Below, piece after piece: positions 11,014 through 23,927 of a stretch of DNA of 64,000 bases; positions within the stretch are counted from its first letter, which is position 1, and every line of letters starts with the position of its first letter. The notes beneath the pieces are model-generated. The model was not told the origin of the DNA and did no database searches. It was given only the letters and a program-made list of their open reading frames with translations. Position numbers and translations under genes: made by a program. Origin of the DNA: Ophthalmolycus amberensis (taxonomy: Eukaryota; Chordata; Actinopteri; Perciformes; Zoarcidae); assembly GCA_024529925.1 (NCBI GenBank), contig JAFEUB010001040.1, positions 445,001 through 509,000 on the forward strand, written 5' to 3'.

Positions 11014-12095
11014 TTTGGTGTCTTATGATTCTTTCTCCCCTGAACAATTTCATCTTTAAAGATGCTGAATGTATGATTCGGCGCATATCTATTGCCTCCA
11101 CACAGCTTTTATCATGGCGATGGCTGAGCCGGGGGTTTGCAGATAATGGATAAAGGACCATCAGTCATTCCACTGAGGTCAGCTGTATGTGTCAATGGTT
11201 CAAATCCACTAACCCCTAAAGGACTCGATTCCAGCACCTGTAAAATACGCTGAAGTCCTCAACTATGCATGCATTAAATGGAGGTAGTGTCACTGCTCAG
11301 GGCCAAATCTATCTTTACCCCATTACCCAGGTACAGTCGAACAGTTGAAGAGACCAATCACCACTGCAGCAACAATGTGCTGAGATCATAATAATAGTTT
11401 GCTAAATAAATGAAATCTTAAAGTTAAATACTATTATTTATTCATTAAATGGAGGGAATATTTATAGTAACTCTTCTTACTTATTGTGAGTTAGAAAAAC
11501 TATAGTGTTGTATTGTAGGTAATGTTGAAGTTTATATGATCACACGAATGACATTAAACATCGGGTATTTCCAGTCTTATATACATTAGTATTTGAATAC
11601 ACTTTTGTAGTCCTTGTAGCTGTACTATGGATACAGAACCCTTAAAGCTTACTCAAACATCTAAACCAAGGATTTGACACATTTACGTAACTGCAACTAA
11701 ACATTGAGAAGCAGCGTTCAGTTTTTATGAACCATATATTTGAAACAAACTTCCAGAAAACTGCAGGTCTGCTGAGACCCTTGTTTTGTTTTTTTTAAAG
11801 CAAGGCTGAAGATTGTTCTGTTTGCCGCTGCCTTTTATTCAATCATTTCCTACTGTGCACTGTTTTACTATATGTCATAGCTGTCTTACTCTATTTGAGG
11901 TTGTTTTTATTTTGAATTACCTTGTTGGTGAAATATGCTACATAGATAAATGTACCTTGGCTTGCTGGCTTAGTTTACACATTGATTTATTGAACTGTAT
12001 TCAAGCAAGTTTTATTTTTCTGGTTTAATAGTTTTTACTTTAATTCTAGAAAAAAAGGATGTTCACAGTTATGTAGCTCGCATTTCTTCTGTACA
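11014..12095. other. No gene recognised
   Basis: Upstream side of the decayed minus-strand gene, then AT-rich unique sequence. A GGTTCAAATCC block near 11199 resembles a tRNA T arm but has no tRNA around it. Confidence 0.5.
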
Positions 12096-12310
12096 TTTTG
12101 TCACGGGGTGTGGTGGAGGATTCAAAAGCAGACATGACCAGAAGCAGAGTGGAACGGGTTTTAATGAACCAAGAACACAACAGGAAACTTACAGGAACAC
12201 AGCAGGGAATCTGAGAGGTGAAATCCAGCAGGACGAGGCAGACAGACTGGGAAACCGGGAACAGCACGAGCCAAACGGGCGGGTTGACATGACAATGATC
12301 TGGCACCGGA
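12096..12310. repeat. Fragment of a dispersed repeat
   Basis: The segment from TTTTGTCACGGGGTGTGGTG to GACAATGATCTGGCA has the character of a common fish interspersed repeat. Sequence after the LINE tail (about 13948-14025, GTGGCCTGAACAGGTGAG, GAGGGAGTGGCTGACAGG) may be its other half, which would mean the LINE fragment inserted into it. The family is not identified with certainty. Confidence 0.4.
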
Positions 12311-12319
12311 CCTGGGGTG

Positions 12320-13942
12320 ACAGGGCCTTCTCAGCTGCTGCACCACCCCTCCCCATCCACATCCGTGAGGCTCCCTCCCTACCATCATTCAAACAAGCCC
12401 TCAAAACCCACCTCTTCAAACTCGCCTTCACCTGCTAACCCCTGCACCCTCCCCTCCACTACATGACCCATTCCACACACCCTACCCTCCACTACATGAC
12501 CCATTCCACACACCCTACCCTCCATTACATGACCCATTCCACACATCCTACTCTCCACTACATGACCCATTCCACACACCCTACCCTCCACTACATGACC
12601 CATTCCACACACCCTCCACTACATGACCCATTTCACACACCCTACCCTCCATTACATGACCCATTCCACACACCCTACCCTCCACTACATGACCCATTCC
12701 ACACACCCTACCCTCCACTACATGACCCATTCCACACGCTCTACCCTCCACTACATGACCCATTCAGCACACCCTACCCTCCATTACATGACCCATTCCA
12801 CACACCCTACTCTCCATTACATGACCCATTCCACACACCCTACCCTCCACTACATGACCCATTCCACACACCCTACCCTCCACTACATGACCCATTCCAC
12901 ACGCCCTACCCTCCACTACATGACCCATTCAGCACACCCTACCCTCCATTACATGACCCATTCCACACACCCTACTCTCCATTACATGACCCATTCCACA
13001 CACCCTACTCTCCATTACATGACCCATTCCACACACCCTACCCTCCACTACATGACCCATTCCACACACCCTACTCTCCATTACATGACCCATTCCACAC
13101 ACCCTACCCTCCACTACATGACCCATTCCACACACCCTACCCTCCATTACATGACCCATTCCACACGCCCTACCCTCCACTACATGACCCATTCCACACA
13201 CCCTACCCTCCACTACATGACCCATTCCACACACCCTACCCTCCACTACATGAGCCATTCCACACACCCTACCCTCCACTACATGACCCATTCCACACAC
13301 CCTACCCTCCACTACATCACCCATTCCACACACCCTCTACTACATGACCCATTCCACACACCCTACCCTCCACTACATCACCCATTCCACACACCCTCTA
13401 CTACATGACCCATTCCACACACCCTACCCTCCACTACATGACCCATTCCACACACCCTACCCTCCACTACATGACCCATTCCACACACCCTACCCTCCAC
13501 TACATGACCCATTCCACACACCCTCTACTACATGACCCATTCCACACACCCTACCCTCCACTACATCACCCATTCCACACACCCTCTACTACATGACCCA
13601 TTCCACACACCCTACCCTCCACTACATGACCCATTCCACACACCCTACCCTCCACTACATGACCCATTCCACACACCCTCTACTACATGACCCATTCCAC
13701 ACACCCTACCCTCCACTACATGACCCATTCCACACACCCTACCCTCCACTACATGACCCATTCCACACACCCTACCCTACAGACGCTACACTTTTCTCTT
13801 TTACCAAAATGTTCTGTTTTTCTTTTGTTTGCTCCTGTTTTTTATTTTTTGTTTGTTTGTTCTGTTTGTCTCTGCCCTGTAAAGCATCTTTGGGTACTTA
13901 GAAAAGCGCTATGTAAAATGAAAGTATTATTATTATTATATC
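12320..13942 (+). mobile_element. LINE 3' end with a minisatellite-expanded 3' UTR
   Basis: A short frame ends at a TAA at 12436-12438 with the LINE C-terminal pattern Pro-Ser-Phe-Lys-Gln-Ala-Leu-Lys-Thr-His-Leu-Phe-Lys. The 3' UTR then consists almost wholly of the 33 bp minisatellite. The element ends with TGTAAAGCATCTTTGGGTAC, AAAAGCGCTATGTAAAATG and a (TTA)n tail at 13927-13940, the typical 3' end of L2/CR1-type fish LINEs. Its 5' part is missing. Confidence 0.75.
12450..13783 (+). repeat. 33 bp minisatellite, about 40 copies
   Basis: The unit CTACATGACCCATTCCACAC + ACCCTACCCTCCA repeats head to tail with few substitutions. Occasional 28 bp copies lack one CCCTA block. Thirty-three is a multiple of three, so open frames of up to 294 codons arise on both strands; none is a credible gene. 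The repeat lies within the 3' UTR of a truncated LINE. Confidence 0.95.
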
Positions 13943-16096
13943 TAGTGGCCTGAACAGGTGAGGGGAGTTAGGCTGATGATGAGGGAGTGGCTGACAGGTA
14001 GAGTGAGGAGGGTGTGGAGCTACGCACAGACACACACAGACTCTTGCCATCCAAGGAAATGATAAAACTTCCTTTTGTAAAATCAATTCTAATTTCTCGA
14101 ATATATTTCTCAACTGGTCTGTGAACACTGGTATTATACTTACTTTTTATGGCACATTCTGTCTTTTAAAGACCTATATCCTGTCGTTGACAGTAGAGAG
14201 TAAAACATCTGGTTAGGAGTTTGGAGTTTGGTTGTATTTCTTCAGCAGCTGTTTGGATACACAAGCTTCAGAGTTAATAGCCCTCGTTCAAACACGCTTG
14301 AGGAAGTCGTTCCTCATGCGGTTTCACCATAAACAGCATTTTGCATGCATTACAGAACCGGGCTGAGGCAATGTAATCAAGAATGTTAAAGATGCAGAAA
14401 CTTGTTTTTTATACCAACATTAAAGCTCCCTCCTGAGTACAGAGTGTGCTGTAAACAAACCCCCAGCTTCAGAACAAATTGAAAGTAAATCGTTTTGGGG
14501 AGAGAAATAGATCATGTTGCTGTTCACTGGGGCTTGTATTCACGAAATATCTGTGCGCTTAGGATTCTTAGTGTGGAGATATTTCAATCAAAAACTCTGG
14601 TTCATTTATAAGTTCTGATGAAGATTCAATATTAACTCATGCAGGTGTTGTGCAATATACTTGGAGGTGAAAGTAGATTGAAGTTATTACCGGAACTACT
14701 ACCCAAATCTCACAGCTTTATATTGTTCTCCTTCATGCACACTGAAAACATGCATTCATCTTTTATGCCTGTGTAGTGTAATAAAATAATTGGTGAATGA
14801 AACAAATAACTTAGAATAAAGTTATAACTAAATTGACTGACAAGTGACAACAGTTGAACAGTTTACAAGCACTGTGTAGCAGTAAAAGTGAGCAAAGAAA
14901 GGCAGCAAGCAAGTATTAAACCCACAGGTCGCTGCTGGGCACAAACACACGGACACTGGAACGATTTAGAAGCAATTTATAAGAAAACTACAACGACACT
15001 CAGAGAGCAGACAATGGTGCATTCACATGCTCTTTGGATGCTCCCATTTCCCCAGTTGGGAAGTCGTTCTTCAGACTTTAATTCGTAAAATGGAAACAAC
15101 GGGGACGCTGAAACAACACGTTAGCTGTTTTTGAGTTGTTGTTCTGACTTGAGGGGGGTGTTCACAAGAATTCACTAGTCAGGAAGTCATAGTCCCGTAC
15201 AAACAAACACACAAACCCCATCTGAGCTCCTCTGTGGAGATATAGAACTGCTTCATATGTTGATCTAACGTCAGCAGAAGTGTTCTCTTGTGATTGTGAT
15301 GTTTGTTGGATATGGGTCTTTGCAGGCAGCTGCTGTACCAACTGTACCGGCCTACTGTATAAGGATGTATGGTGCAAATATGGAGGAATGACAGAGATAC
15401 ATTCTATTATGACTTTGCAGCTCGAGTATTAGCATTTACTACAGAAGATGATACTGAAAGATAACAATTCCATGTGACCTTGGTTATTGCATGATAACTA
15501 ATAATTTGGCCAGCCACTTCCACGAATGGTGCGCTGTGAACTGTAATCATTTAATACTCAGGCATCCCATGCTATCTGTTTGAGTGGGCAGTCCGCTGAT
15601 GACCTCATGATTTTGTAATTAGTATGTGCAATACCGAGTGGGCTGGCTGTGTATGTGTGTGTGAGAGATACAAGTGTGATCCACTATGCAGAAGACGAGG
15701 TTGACACTCAAGGTGTGTGTGTGTGTGTTTACAATAGAGATTTGAAGTGTTACGTGTGCTATCTGGTGGCCCACAGATGGGCTACTTCCCACTGCGTCTG
15801 GGTGTGTTTGAGAGTGTGTGAGACAAGTGTTAAGTACTGCTCGGATAATGTCCTGCCCACTGTGTGTGTGATGATAACAGCTCATGTTAGACACTGACTG
15901 TAGATTAATTATATTCTAAAAAGGATGCTATCACACTGTGCAGGGAGGTTATAGTAATTAATCAAGGGTGACGTAAGCAAGTAACAATATAATTACATGT
16001 AATGAGCTCTCCACACCAGACACGTTACCATGTCGAACAGCAGGAGTTGTTAGATTATGGAGCATTCATCATCTCTGTTTAAAATATATTAAGATA
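13943..16096. other. No gene recognised; TG-rich patches
   Basis: Unique-looking sequence. TG/GT-rich patches at about 15640-15670, 15710-15730 and 15800-15830 account for the open frames there. No RNA gene or transposon end was recognised. Confidence 0.5.
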
Positions 16097-16245
16097 TTAA
16101 AGGAACACTGACATTTGGGGAAATATGTTTGTTTGCTGTCTAACCCACAGTCCGACGAGAAGATCAATATATATTTCATCTCTGTGTGTCTGGCAGGAAG
16201 ATAGGTCATCAAGTCTCTTTCCTCATAATGTCAGTGTGTCTTTAA
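16097..16245. mobile_element. Small TTAA-flanked inverted-repeat element (piggyBac-type MITE)
   Basis: TTAA occurs at both ends (16097-16100 and 16242-16245). Just inside are inverted repeats AAGGAACACTGACATT and the complement of AATGTCAGTGTGTCTT. The TTAA duplication is characteristic of piggyBac-mobilised elements, and sequences starting this way are abundant in teleosts. It is about 140 bp and non-coding. Confidence 0.6.
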
Positions 16246-16362
16246 TTTGCCCAATACTTACATGAATCGTTTCTTTCCCTACAGTGGAAAGGTTTGGTCA
16301 TTGAAAGCAACACTTCTGGGTTTTGGTCCAGAAGTGTGAAAAACCTGAGAAACCTCATTCTA

Positions 16363-16512
16363 CATCATCCATCCATCAGTTGTGTGGATCCGCTTATCCT
16401 GTTCAGGGTCTTGGGGTATATATAGGCCGAAAGCAGGGTACACCTTGGATAGAACAGACACATAGAGACAGACGACCATTCACGCTCACACTCACTTTTC
16501 ATTCAAAATCAT
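16363..16512 (+). repeat. Fragment of a common fish interspersed repeat
   Basis: ATCCATCCATCAGTTGTGTG, CCGCTTATCCTGTTCAGGGT, GGGTACACCTTGGA and ACACATAGAGACAGACGACC follow in the order found in a very common fish repeat, with an internal deletion. It probably derives from a LINE 3' region. Confidence 0.6.
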
Positions 16513-17970
16513 TTTGACATCATTTTTTACCGACCAACATATTTGCACAAAACACAAAGATTAGCTGAGGCTGGTTGAAACATGATTTGTCTTGCAGGTA
16601 TCTAGTTCATTAAAGACCAAATTATTGCTTGTTACCTGATGTTTTTTTTGGTTACAATTCTTCTTAATGTGAACATGAATGTGTGTCATAATTTATGGCA
16701 ATCCAGTTGTTGAAACATTTCTCTCAAAACCATACACGTCAACCTCATGGTGGTTCAGTCAGGGGATCACTTAAGTGAGTAGGATTCATCCAGTGGGAAC
16801 CATGAATGACTCAGAGCTGTCCTAAATACCTTGTATTTGTGCTCCGGTGTTTGGTAGTAATCAACAACAATCCAATATTTGGAGCTTCGCTTTGGGGGTA
16901 TTTAACCTGAAGCCATGCGGGACCGCTGTGACTCGGACGTAGGCAGCACAGACTCATGTCATCAAAGCAGTTCATCTCCTGTCGAGGAGGTTCTTTGTTG
17001 CGACAATGCCACATAACGTGTTTTTTTTTGTAGCAGGGGTAAGCGATAGAAATGACCCAAAGGAGACACCAAGTAGGATTACAAAAACTAACACAAGGCC
17101 ATGTACAAAAAATATATAATACAAACAAGATACCAAAATGAAAGTCCAATAAATACAAAATAAAAAAGTGTCATTTTTTTACACAGCATTCCCTTGCTAG
17201 CACGCCGCTGCCTTTCCTGGTCCAGCAACTCCATTCACAGGCTGCCCATCACGCAGTTCTACCTCTGTAGGCTAGCAGCTAGCTAGCGACATCCTTTCTC
17301 GGCTGGTGGAAAGTTTTCTAGGTAGGGCCATCCTATCAATTTCAGCAAACATCCCAGTATGATTTAATGCAAATAAATTAAAGTATCAAACACGCATTAT
17401 TACTTTGCAGTTAAATATTTAACATTTATTCCAACACGAAAAAAAGCAGTAAATAACACTTATATAATAGAACATATTTATTGACATGCCCCTATGGACC
17501 TTGTTATAGGAGGTAAAGATCAGGAGAAGTAAACATGAAGTGTAATTATGAATACTGATGTTAAATTAAGCTATGAGTTTTCACTGTTAATTTAACATCT
17601 CTATTACATGTTGATGCCTCCATGACCAAGTTAAGCAGATGAGACTGAGGACAGCTATGTAGAAGAAAAGATGTTCACTTTGCCGAATATGTAGCTTGAC
17701 AGAGTTCTCCATGTGTGTCCTGGTGTTCTCATGTTTCCTTACCTCCTCATCCCTCACTCCCGTAACTGTCCGTGCTGGATCCGTCCCCGTTGTTTTAAAA
17801 AGCTAAATAAATGATTAGCATGACGTCATCCAGCTAGCCAAACCTGTCTGGTGTACAGCTAGTGAAGCTTCGCATGTAGTCTGCTATCTGATTGTGAGGT
17901 CAGGCTGATCTGATATCAGCTCTTTGGCTGCAGAATCTCCGCCAAAGTTCTCCTCTCAAACTGGTCTTGG
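16513..17970. other. No gene recognised
   Basis: Unique-looking AT-rich sequence. A 115-codon minus-strand frame (16811-17158) has no recognisable domain, and I see no splice or promoter support for it. Confidence 0.5.
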
Positions 17971-17974
17971 AGGA

Positions 17975-18232
17975 GTAGTGCTCGCGCTGGCGCGGGCGCC
18001 TGTAGAGACTTCTCCTGACGAGAACGCGCAGCTAGGGGGGCCAGATCGTTCTGGCCCCAAGCTGAATCTATTTGAGGGCGCTGATTGGCTAAATTGTATG
18101 TCACTCATTTATATCTTTAATCAGCAATTGGCTAAACTGCTTCATAGACCCGCCTCTTTTGGGCCAAAACGATTTGGCCCCCCTAGCTGCGCGTTCTCAG
18201 ACGTGTCTACACACAGGCGGAGAGCACGAGCA
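17975..18232. mobile_element. Imperfect inverted-repeat (foldback) element
   Basis: The left arm contains GAGAACGCGCAGCTAGGGGG followed by GCCAGATCGTTCTGG. The right arm contains the matching complement ending in CCCCCTAGCTGCGCGTTCTC at about 18179-18198. Weaker complementarity extends outward (CGCCTGTAG against CTACACACAGGCGG and GTGCTCGCGC against GAGCACGAGC). The centre is about 100 bp of AT-rich sequence. No target duplication could be fixed. Confidence 0.7.
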
Positions 18233-18234
18233 TG

Positions 18235-20753
18235 AAAAGCATATATTTTGAGGAGATATCACATATTACTGTGTACATTCCACAGTTCAAAAACACAAAT
18301 ATTGACAATTTGTATAATTTATTATTAATCTTTTTTTTGTGTGGCTCAAGGTGGGGTCAGGCCCCATGGCCCTCGACTGCTGCACTACGCACACATGACA
18401 CTGCTGTTGCCTGGAAAGAACAGGTGAACAGCCGGCAGTCGGGAGCCCACACTAGCCCACACTCCCTTACTTTCACTGTACTCACTTGTCTGGACAGCTG
18501 GTCCCAGCCCTCTAGACCAGGTGCCGACAGGAATTGTGGGGGGAGAGAGAATGGGGAATTGTGAAACAAAAAGATATGATTGGTTGACGCTTCACCGCAT
18601 TATTGGACAACTGAAAAACGTTGATGTATTGTAGCGCATCGCTCAGGTGCGATCACAATTGTCAATTCATGTCGCCGGCTTACTTTGGAAATGACTTGTA
18701 GCCTGTAGTGTGAACATACTAGTATAGTTTAAAGTTGGACAACTTGCAATACAACCAAACTGCCAAAATGAGGTTTACCAGACTTCATGCTAAATGAGTT
18801 GTCATGATGTGTTAGAGCAGGTTTAACAAACCTTTCTAATTAATGGCTCTGATTTCTTTCAATAATAAAGGCTCTTTAATGCTTTGCACGTGGACACCTC
18901 CAATTTCCCCGTAAATAGCCGGTCATGAATACTCCATCAGGCCTATTTGTACTATAACAATGTTGCCAAAATGACAGCATCAATTCCCACCTCTGAAAAA
19001 TGCCCTGCATGTTCACTCAAACAATCAAAACCCAATCAGTTGAATATCCAGTGCAGCAAATTCAATGTGGATTGGAAATTATATAATAGTCGTGCAGAAT
19101 ATGCCATTAATTACTTAATGGGCAGGAAAACAGAAATCAGCAACACAAGGAATTTAGACAGCCTGTTTGGTTGGTAAGCTGTGAGAGTATGTGCCTCAAC
19201 ATTAGTGGAACATTACGAATAACTGAGCTCTGCTCTTGTACAGTAATAATTTGTTTTTTGTGTACATGTTTGAAAAGAAACTAGAAGCTCCATCATTACC
19301 ATTTATGCACACATTATTTTCTTCTCCTCTTTTAATGTATAATTCACGTTGTCTTCTCCAATTATGCCTAACAAAGGATGAGATGTACATGAGCATTCTT
19401 CTTGTTTTAACGGCTACCATCCATGTTTCAAGGCAGTACTGGCTCAGCCTGGGAATTGGAGCACATTTGCAGCGAAGAGTTGTAAAGAGAAGGAAGTACC
19501 CCAATTAAAGCCCCATGATGAAAGAGGCAGAAAGTAGGGAGAAGTATAGAAAACGAGTAAATCAGAGGAAGACCACACGAGTTAAAAGGGAGCAAGAACC
19601 AGGCGAAACCAGACAGAAAAATGAGACTGAACACAAGAGGAAAGGAAGAAATTCAGTGAAACAAAGGAAAGAGGAAATGAGTCAGCTGGTGGGTCGGTCC
19701 AACCTTGAGTCCCCTAGACACTGCAGACAACAGCAGCATTCAAAAATTCATCATTACTGGGGAGACAAAGCGACATTGCCGTCCCCTCAAAACGGCGTCC
19801 AGATGTTGCCTTCATATTTTATCTTGATATTTTTTCAGTTCAATTATTCAGTCGACCTCATTAATAGATATGACTACAGTGCGTGTAATCTCTGTGCCAG
19901 ACATTTGATCTGTTCTGGCTCTGGGCGTCGAGGGGCTTTAGGCGGTATTGTTTTTCTTCTTTCATGATGGCCGGCGCTTTAGATCAGCTGCTGCCGACCT
20001 CATTATTTTATCGCAGAGGGGGATTTGAGGCGAGCTTGTGTTGCCTGTTTTTCACTTTATTACCTCACTTTTCTGTGGCAGAGGCCGGCTTGTTTAAAAG
20101 TTGAAGTACTTTGGTGGGTTCCTCATGCCTAGAAAAGCTGACTTGTGCTTATGTAAGGCCTTTTTTAAATTTTACTGTTGCATGTATCACACCAGGCGCA
20201 GCATTAATAAAGGAGGCGCTAACATGCCAAGGGCCTTTAATGTTGTAAGTCTTTAAGTTCTCTCTTTTGCTTCTGGTCTATTTATGAATTATACTATTAC
20301 AGCTCCACAGTTTCTACTGCCAGCTCACCATCAAAAGTATGATAAGTATGGTAAATGCTACAATACACCATGGCTATAAAAAAGCTGTAAATAAATCAGG
20401 GTTGCACTTTTTTTCTTCTGCTGTAGGTCCAGTTAGTATACAATGTCACATACAATTCAATCGCTTTTTATAGGTTTGCAGGTTTAATATTTGTAAAATA
20501 CTCATTATAAAAACTCTTGCATCTCATATAAGTCAAATAAAGGATCAGATCATCATCAAATCTCATTATTAGTCTCTTTTTCTCTCATACACAAATATAC
20601 AGTGTATACAATATTCATCGTGACAGCCAGCATTCGTAACAATATCTATGAAAATAATACGCATTTTTTAAAATGTTATCTGCGTAATCTTGAACGAGGA
20701 CATACAGTATAAAGACCTCTAAATCGGCGGGAGGGGAGGTGGATGGGTGCAAT
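18235..20753. other. Gene-free, transposon-poor stretch; candidate regulatory DNA
   Basis: No transposon end, tRNA or coherent coding sequence was found. Several sub-stretches (about 18835-19170 and 19840-20240) are complex, moderately AT-rich and carry homeodomain-like ATTAAT/TAATTA cores. The frames at 19236-19508 and 19515-19967 lack domains and are treated as chance. Confidence 0.35.
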
Positions 20754-21458
20754 TGTAGGAAATTTAGGTTTAGAAGTGTGTTTTAGGATTTATAATTAGA
20801 AGTGTTTCTTAGTAGGATTTATAGCACCCTTAGAGGTGGATAGTAAAATGTTAGCAAGTACTTGGGTTATACCAAATATGGTTGTGAAGCTTGTCAAAGT
20901 CTTTGCCAAAGTTGCAAATCCTTATCGAATGTATAGTATGTTTACAGTATGTTTACCATAGAAGTGTTAAGCCATAAAAGACAGAATGTATTAAACTGTG
21001 AAGAATAGCCAAGGGTCAGACAGAGATTTTTAGACAGGCATTCCAGGGACACGCAGAAGGATCATCACACCCGCGCCGAGGGTCCTCCAGCAGGCAGATG
21101 CGAGAAGGAGAAGCTAGCTGGATTTAAACCAATAGAAACAAAGACGAACATTTTGTGAATTTTTACGAACTATATAAGGAATTCAGAGAAAGAATTCGGT
21201 CGGTTCATCTCATTTCATCCAGGCAGGTAAACAAGCTTCCTGGCTGTGGTGTGTGTGGGCTCTTTTCCGCGGATCATATTTCTATATCGATACTGTGAAT
21301 ATTTCTATAGATTCTGAAAATAGTGTACTTCACTTTGCAATTGTTTCAGCTTCTGTAGTATTAAATACTTTTGATTATAATTGGAACCGGCTGACTTTTT
21401 GGCACGGCTGGATCACGTGCGGCTCTCCCACAGTTTAGAGAGGTCCTCGAACCTAACA
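20754..21458 (+). repeat. Candidate solo LTR
   Basis: The segment starts TGTAGGAAATTTAGG and ends CTCGAACCTAACA, giving TGT...ACA ends. It contains a TATA-like CTATATAAGG at about 21171 and a possible ATTAAA signal at about 21360, arranged as in an LTR. No retroviral coding sequence, primer site or clear target duplication adjoins it, so this is suggestive only. Confidence 0.35.
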
Positions 21459-22540
21459 CAACAAACAGCGATTTTTCAGCCAAGAAACCGCTGTTCGTTC
21501 CTCATGTGAAAGGAGAAGTCAATGTTGATGTTTGTATCACGTAACTTGCGTGTTTCAGTCATGGCATTTCCGTGGTTATATTAAGCCAAACGACGATCTA
21601 TGGCTAAACCCAACTAAGTAGTTTTGTTGCCCAAACAAGCTATGTTTTTCAGGATCTATTCCTGAACCTAACTAAGTACTTTGTTGCCTAAACCTTTTTC
21701 CTGTGAAGACGGAAGTTTATTTTGAAAAGACTGTATGCATGCAACGAGCGGAAACACACGAAATATGAGTAACTTTTTGTATATCAAACAAACACTTGTA
21801 TGAGGATACGTTAAATTTGTTGTGGCCAAGGCATAGGGCACTTACTTTAGGAGAAAACATTTTTTTACAGATTATCCCTTGAAAATATAGAAAGCCCAGC
21901 AGGTATCATAGAAGATAATTAATGATTCAAGCACAACAATAACAAATTTTACCCCTTGAATTTAAAAATCGATCCCTGCTGGGAGCCAACAACGACACCA
22001 CGCCGCTGAAGTCCCAGGTCCTGTTGATGGAGGGGAGAAACAGAACCAGGAGTGCATGGTGAAGACTGTCAGGCTCTGCTGCAGTAAAATGAGAGGTCTT
22101 CCAAAGGGGATCTAGTGCTCAGAAACACTATCACTTTTGCCCACAGGGATTGCCGAAATCAACAAAATTCAAATTTCTCGATGCAATTTTTAAAGTATAA
22201 AAGGTAACACTACTTGTTCTTGAAAAATGTCACCTGTGACTGACATTATTTAATATGACATTCGATTGTTAATACTGCTTTTTTGTTAGGGTCACAAACC
22301 AAAAAGGTTGGGAGCTACTGGTTAATGAAACATTTATTTTAAAAGCATATGTTAAATCTTGATCTTAAAGGTAGCTGTCAGATGAATGTACACAGGGAAA
22401 ACGGGAGAGTAATTTTTCTGGAGTTACAATTATTTTCCACTGAAGGAGTCATATTTAATCATTTTGGAGTGTAATTACTTCCAGTAGCCAGTAGAGTGTG
22501 AGTAAATATTCAGAATAAAATCTATTGGCGTAAAACAGCG
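21459..22540. other. No gene recognised
   Basis: AT-rich unique sequence with no transposon end or coherent frame. Confidence 0.45.
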
Positions 22541-22680
22541 TGACCACGCCCACAACGGTTCCTTAAGTTTCGTTTCTGCCGCCATGACACCTCTCGCTAC
22601 ACTGGAATGAGCTGACGTTTTATGGTACGGAAGAGCTGAAGTGCGGAACAGAAGACGGCATTTGAAATAACATGTCAGGT
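22541..22680 (+). promoter_or_regulatory. Candidate promoter and non-coding first exon
   Basis: A GC-richer patch (CACGCCCACAACG, GCCGCCATGACACC) is followed by a good splice donor at 22681 (CATGTCAG|GTAAGGTC). It lies about 1.2 kb upstream of the first coding exon of the multi-exon gene on the same strand and could be its 5' UTR exon. This is inferred from position and the donor only. Confidence 0.35.
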
Positions 22681-23034
22681 AAGGTCATTCGTTTTGGTTA
22701 ACTTCATGTGTGTAAGGTACATTGTGTAGCAACATTGCAGCTAACCTAACGTTACTTCACTATTTGCATTGTCAGATATGAGCCGTAGCTTCTGATTGTT
22801 CGCGTTACCAGATGCTAACGTTAGCTTCTAACGTTTTCACATAGTCACAGTCAAACATTAGCTTCTAACGCATTAACATCAATTCGCAAAATATTTGGTG
22901 GTTTATGGAGATATTAACGTCGACACACCTGGATTAAAGTCTCAATAAAGTAGTATTAGCTATCATCAGTAGCCAGCGGACTTCACTGAGCAGGTGCATG
23001 TGTGTTTTATTCTGTGTAGAGTACTGGTAGAGGG

Positions 23035-23440
23035 GCCGTCTTTTGCTGCAGTTAGTTGGTGCAACAGGTACATTTTACTGTGAAAATGGCTATGTAGAAT
23101 TTGCAGTTTGTTGGCGTCAACACGTGTATTTTACTCAGAAAGGAGCTGTTAACGACCGTTTTAAGCTGCATTTGTTGGCGCTAACATGTGTATTTTACTC
23201 TGAAAAGAGCGGTTAAAGACCGTTTTAAACGGACTGTTTCTAGCTGCGTTTGTTGGCGCGAACACGTGTATTTTACTCTGAAAAGAGCTGTTAACGACTG
23301 TTTTAAGCAACTGTTTCTAGCTGCGTTTGTTTGTGCCAACACGTGTATTTGACTCTGAAAAGAGCTCTGTAGATGGACTGTTTCGCTGCAGTTCATCAGC
23401 ACCCTGGTCGATGCAACATGTGTGTTGTACTTTGAAAAAA
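23035..23440. repeat. Imperfect tandem repeat, 66-86 bp units, about six copies
   Basis: Units carrying GCGTTTGTTGGCGC, AACACGTGTATTTTACTCTG and AAAAGAGCTGTTAACGAC recur with unequal lengths. They lie in the presumed first intron of the multi-exon gene. The minus-strand frame over them is repeat translation. Confidence 0.8.
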
Positions 23441-23927
23441 TGCACTTCACTCTGTTGACTGCTAAAACTAGCTGGGCTGGACATTGGCACGGGCCACTCG
23501 CGAAGTGCGGGTCGAATTCCGCAGCATAAGCTGATTGATCTGTTGCACTGTGGCATGCTAGAGACGGCCAAGTCGGAGACAACCAGGTGAAGTAGACATT
23601 GTTCAAGATGAGACAACTCGTTACATTTCTGATGCTGTGTTCACACCAAACGCAGTAGATTACATACAAAGTCTATGCACAGACACTATGAGACTGGAGT
23701 GACGCGAATTGGCGATTCAAGTGAATGAACAGGTCCCTTTAGTACAGCGTAATAAAGACGTGCTTAAAATGTCCCTCGTTTTTATAATGAAATAGTTTAC
23801 CCTTGTGGAGACATACTATTAGTCCATGCATCATGTCTTTCTAATGTTGGCTTACTATGGTATTACTAATGTTGGCAGTCAGCTGTTTCTGATAATGAAA
23901 CTAATTTAATTGTTTTTGTCATGAAGG

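Noticed and set aside
11195..11215. GGTTCAAATCC resembling a tRNA T arm
   Set aside because: No acceptor, D or anticodon arm can be folded around it.
12463..13408. Open frames of 261 and 294 codons, on plus, with more on minus
   Set aside because: They are translations of the 33 bp minisatellite, whose length keeps frames open.
16811..17158. 115-codon minus frame with Cys and Trp
   Set aside because: No recognisable motif or conservation signal visible; probably chance in unique sequence.
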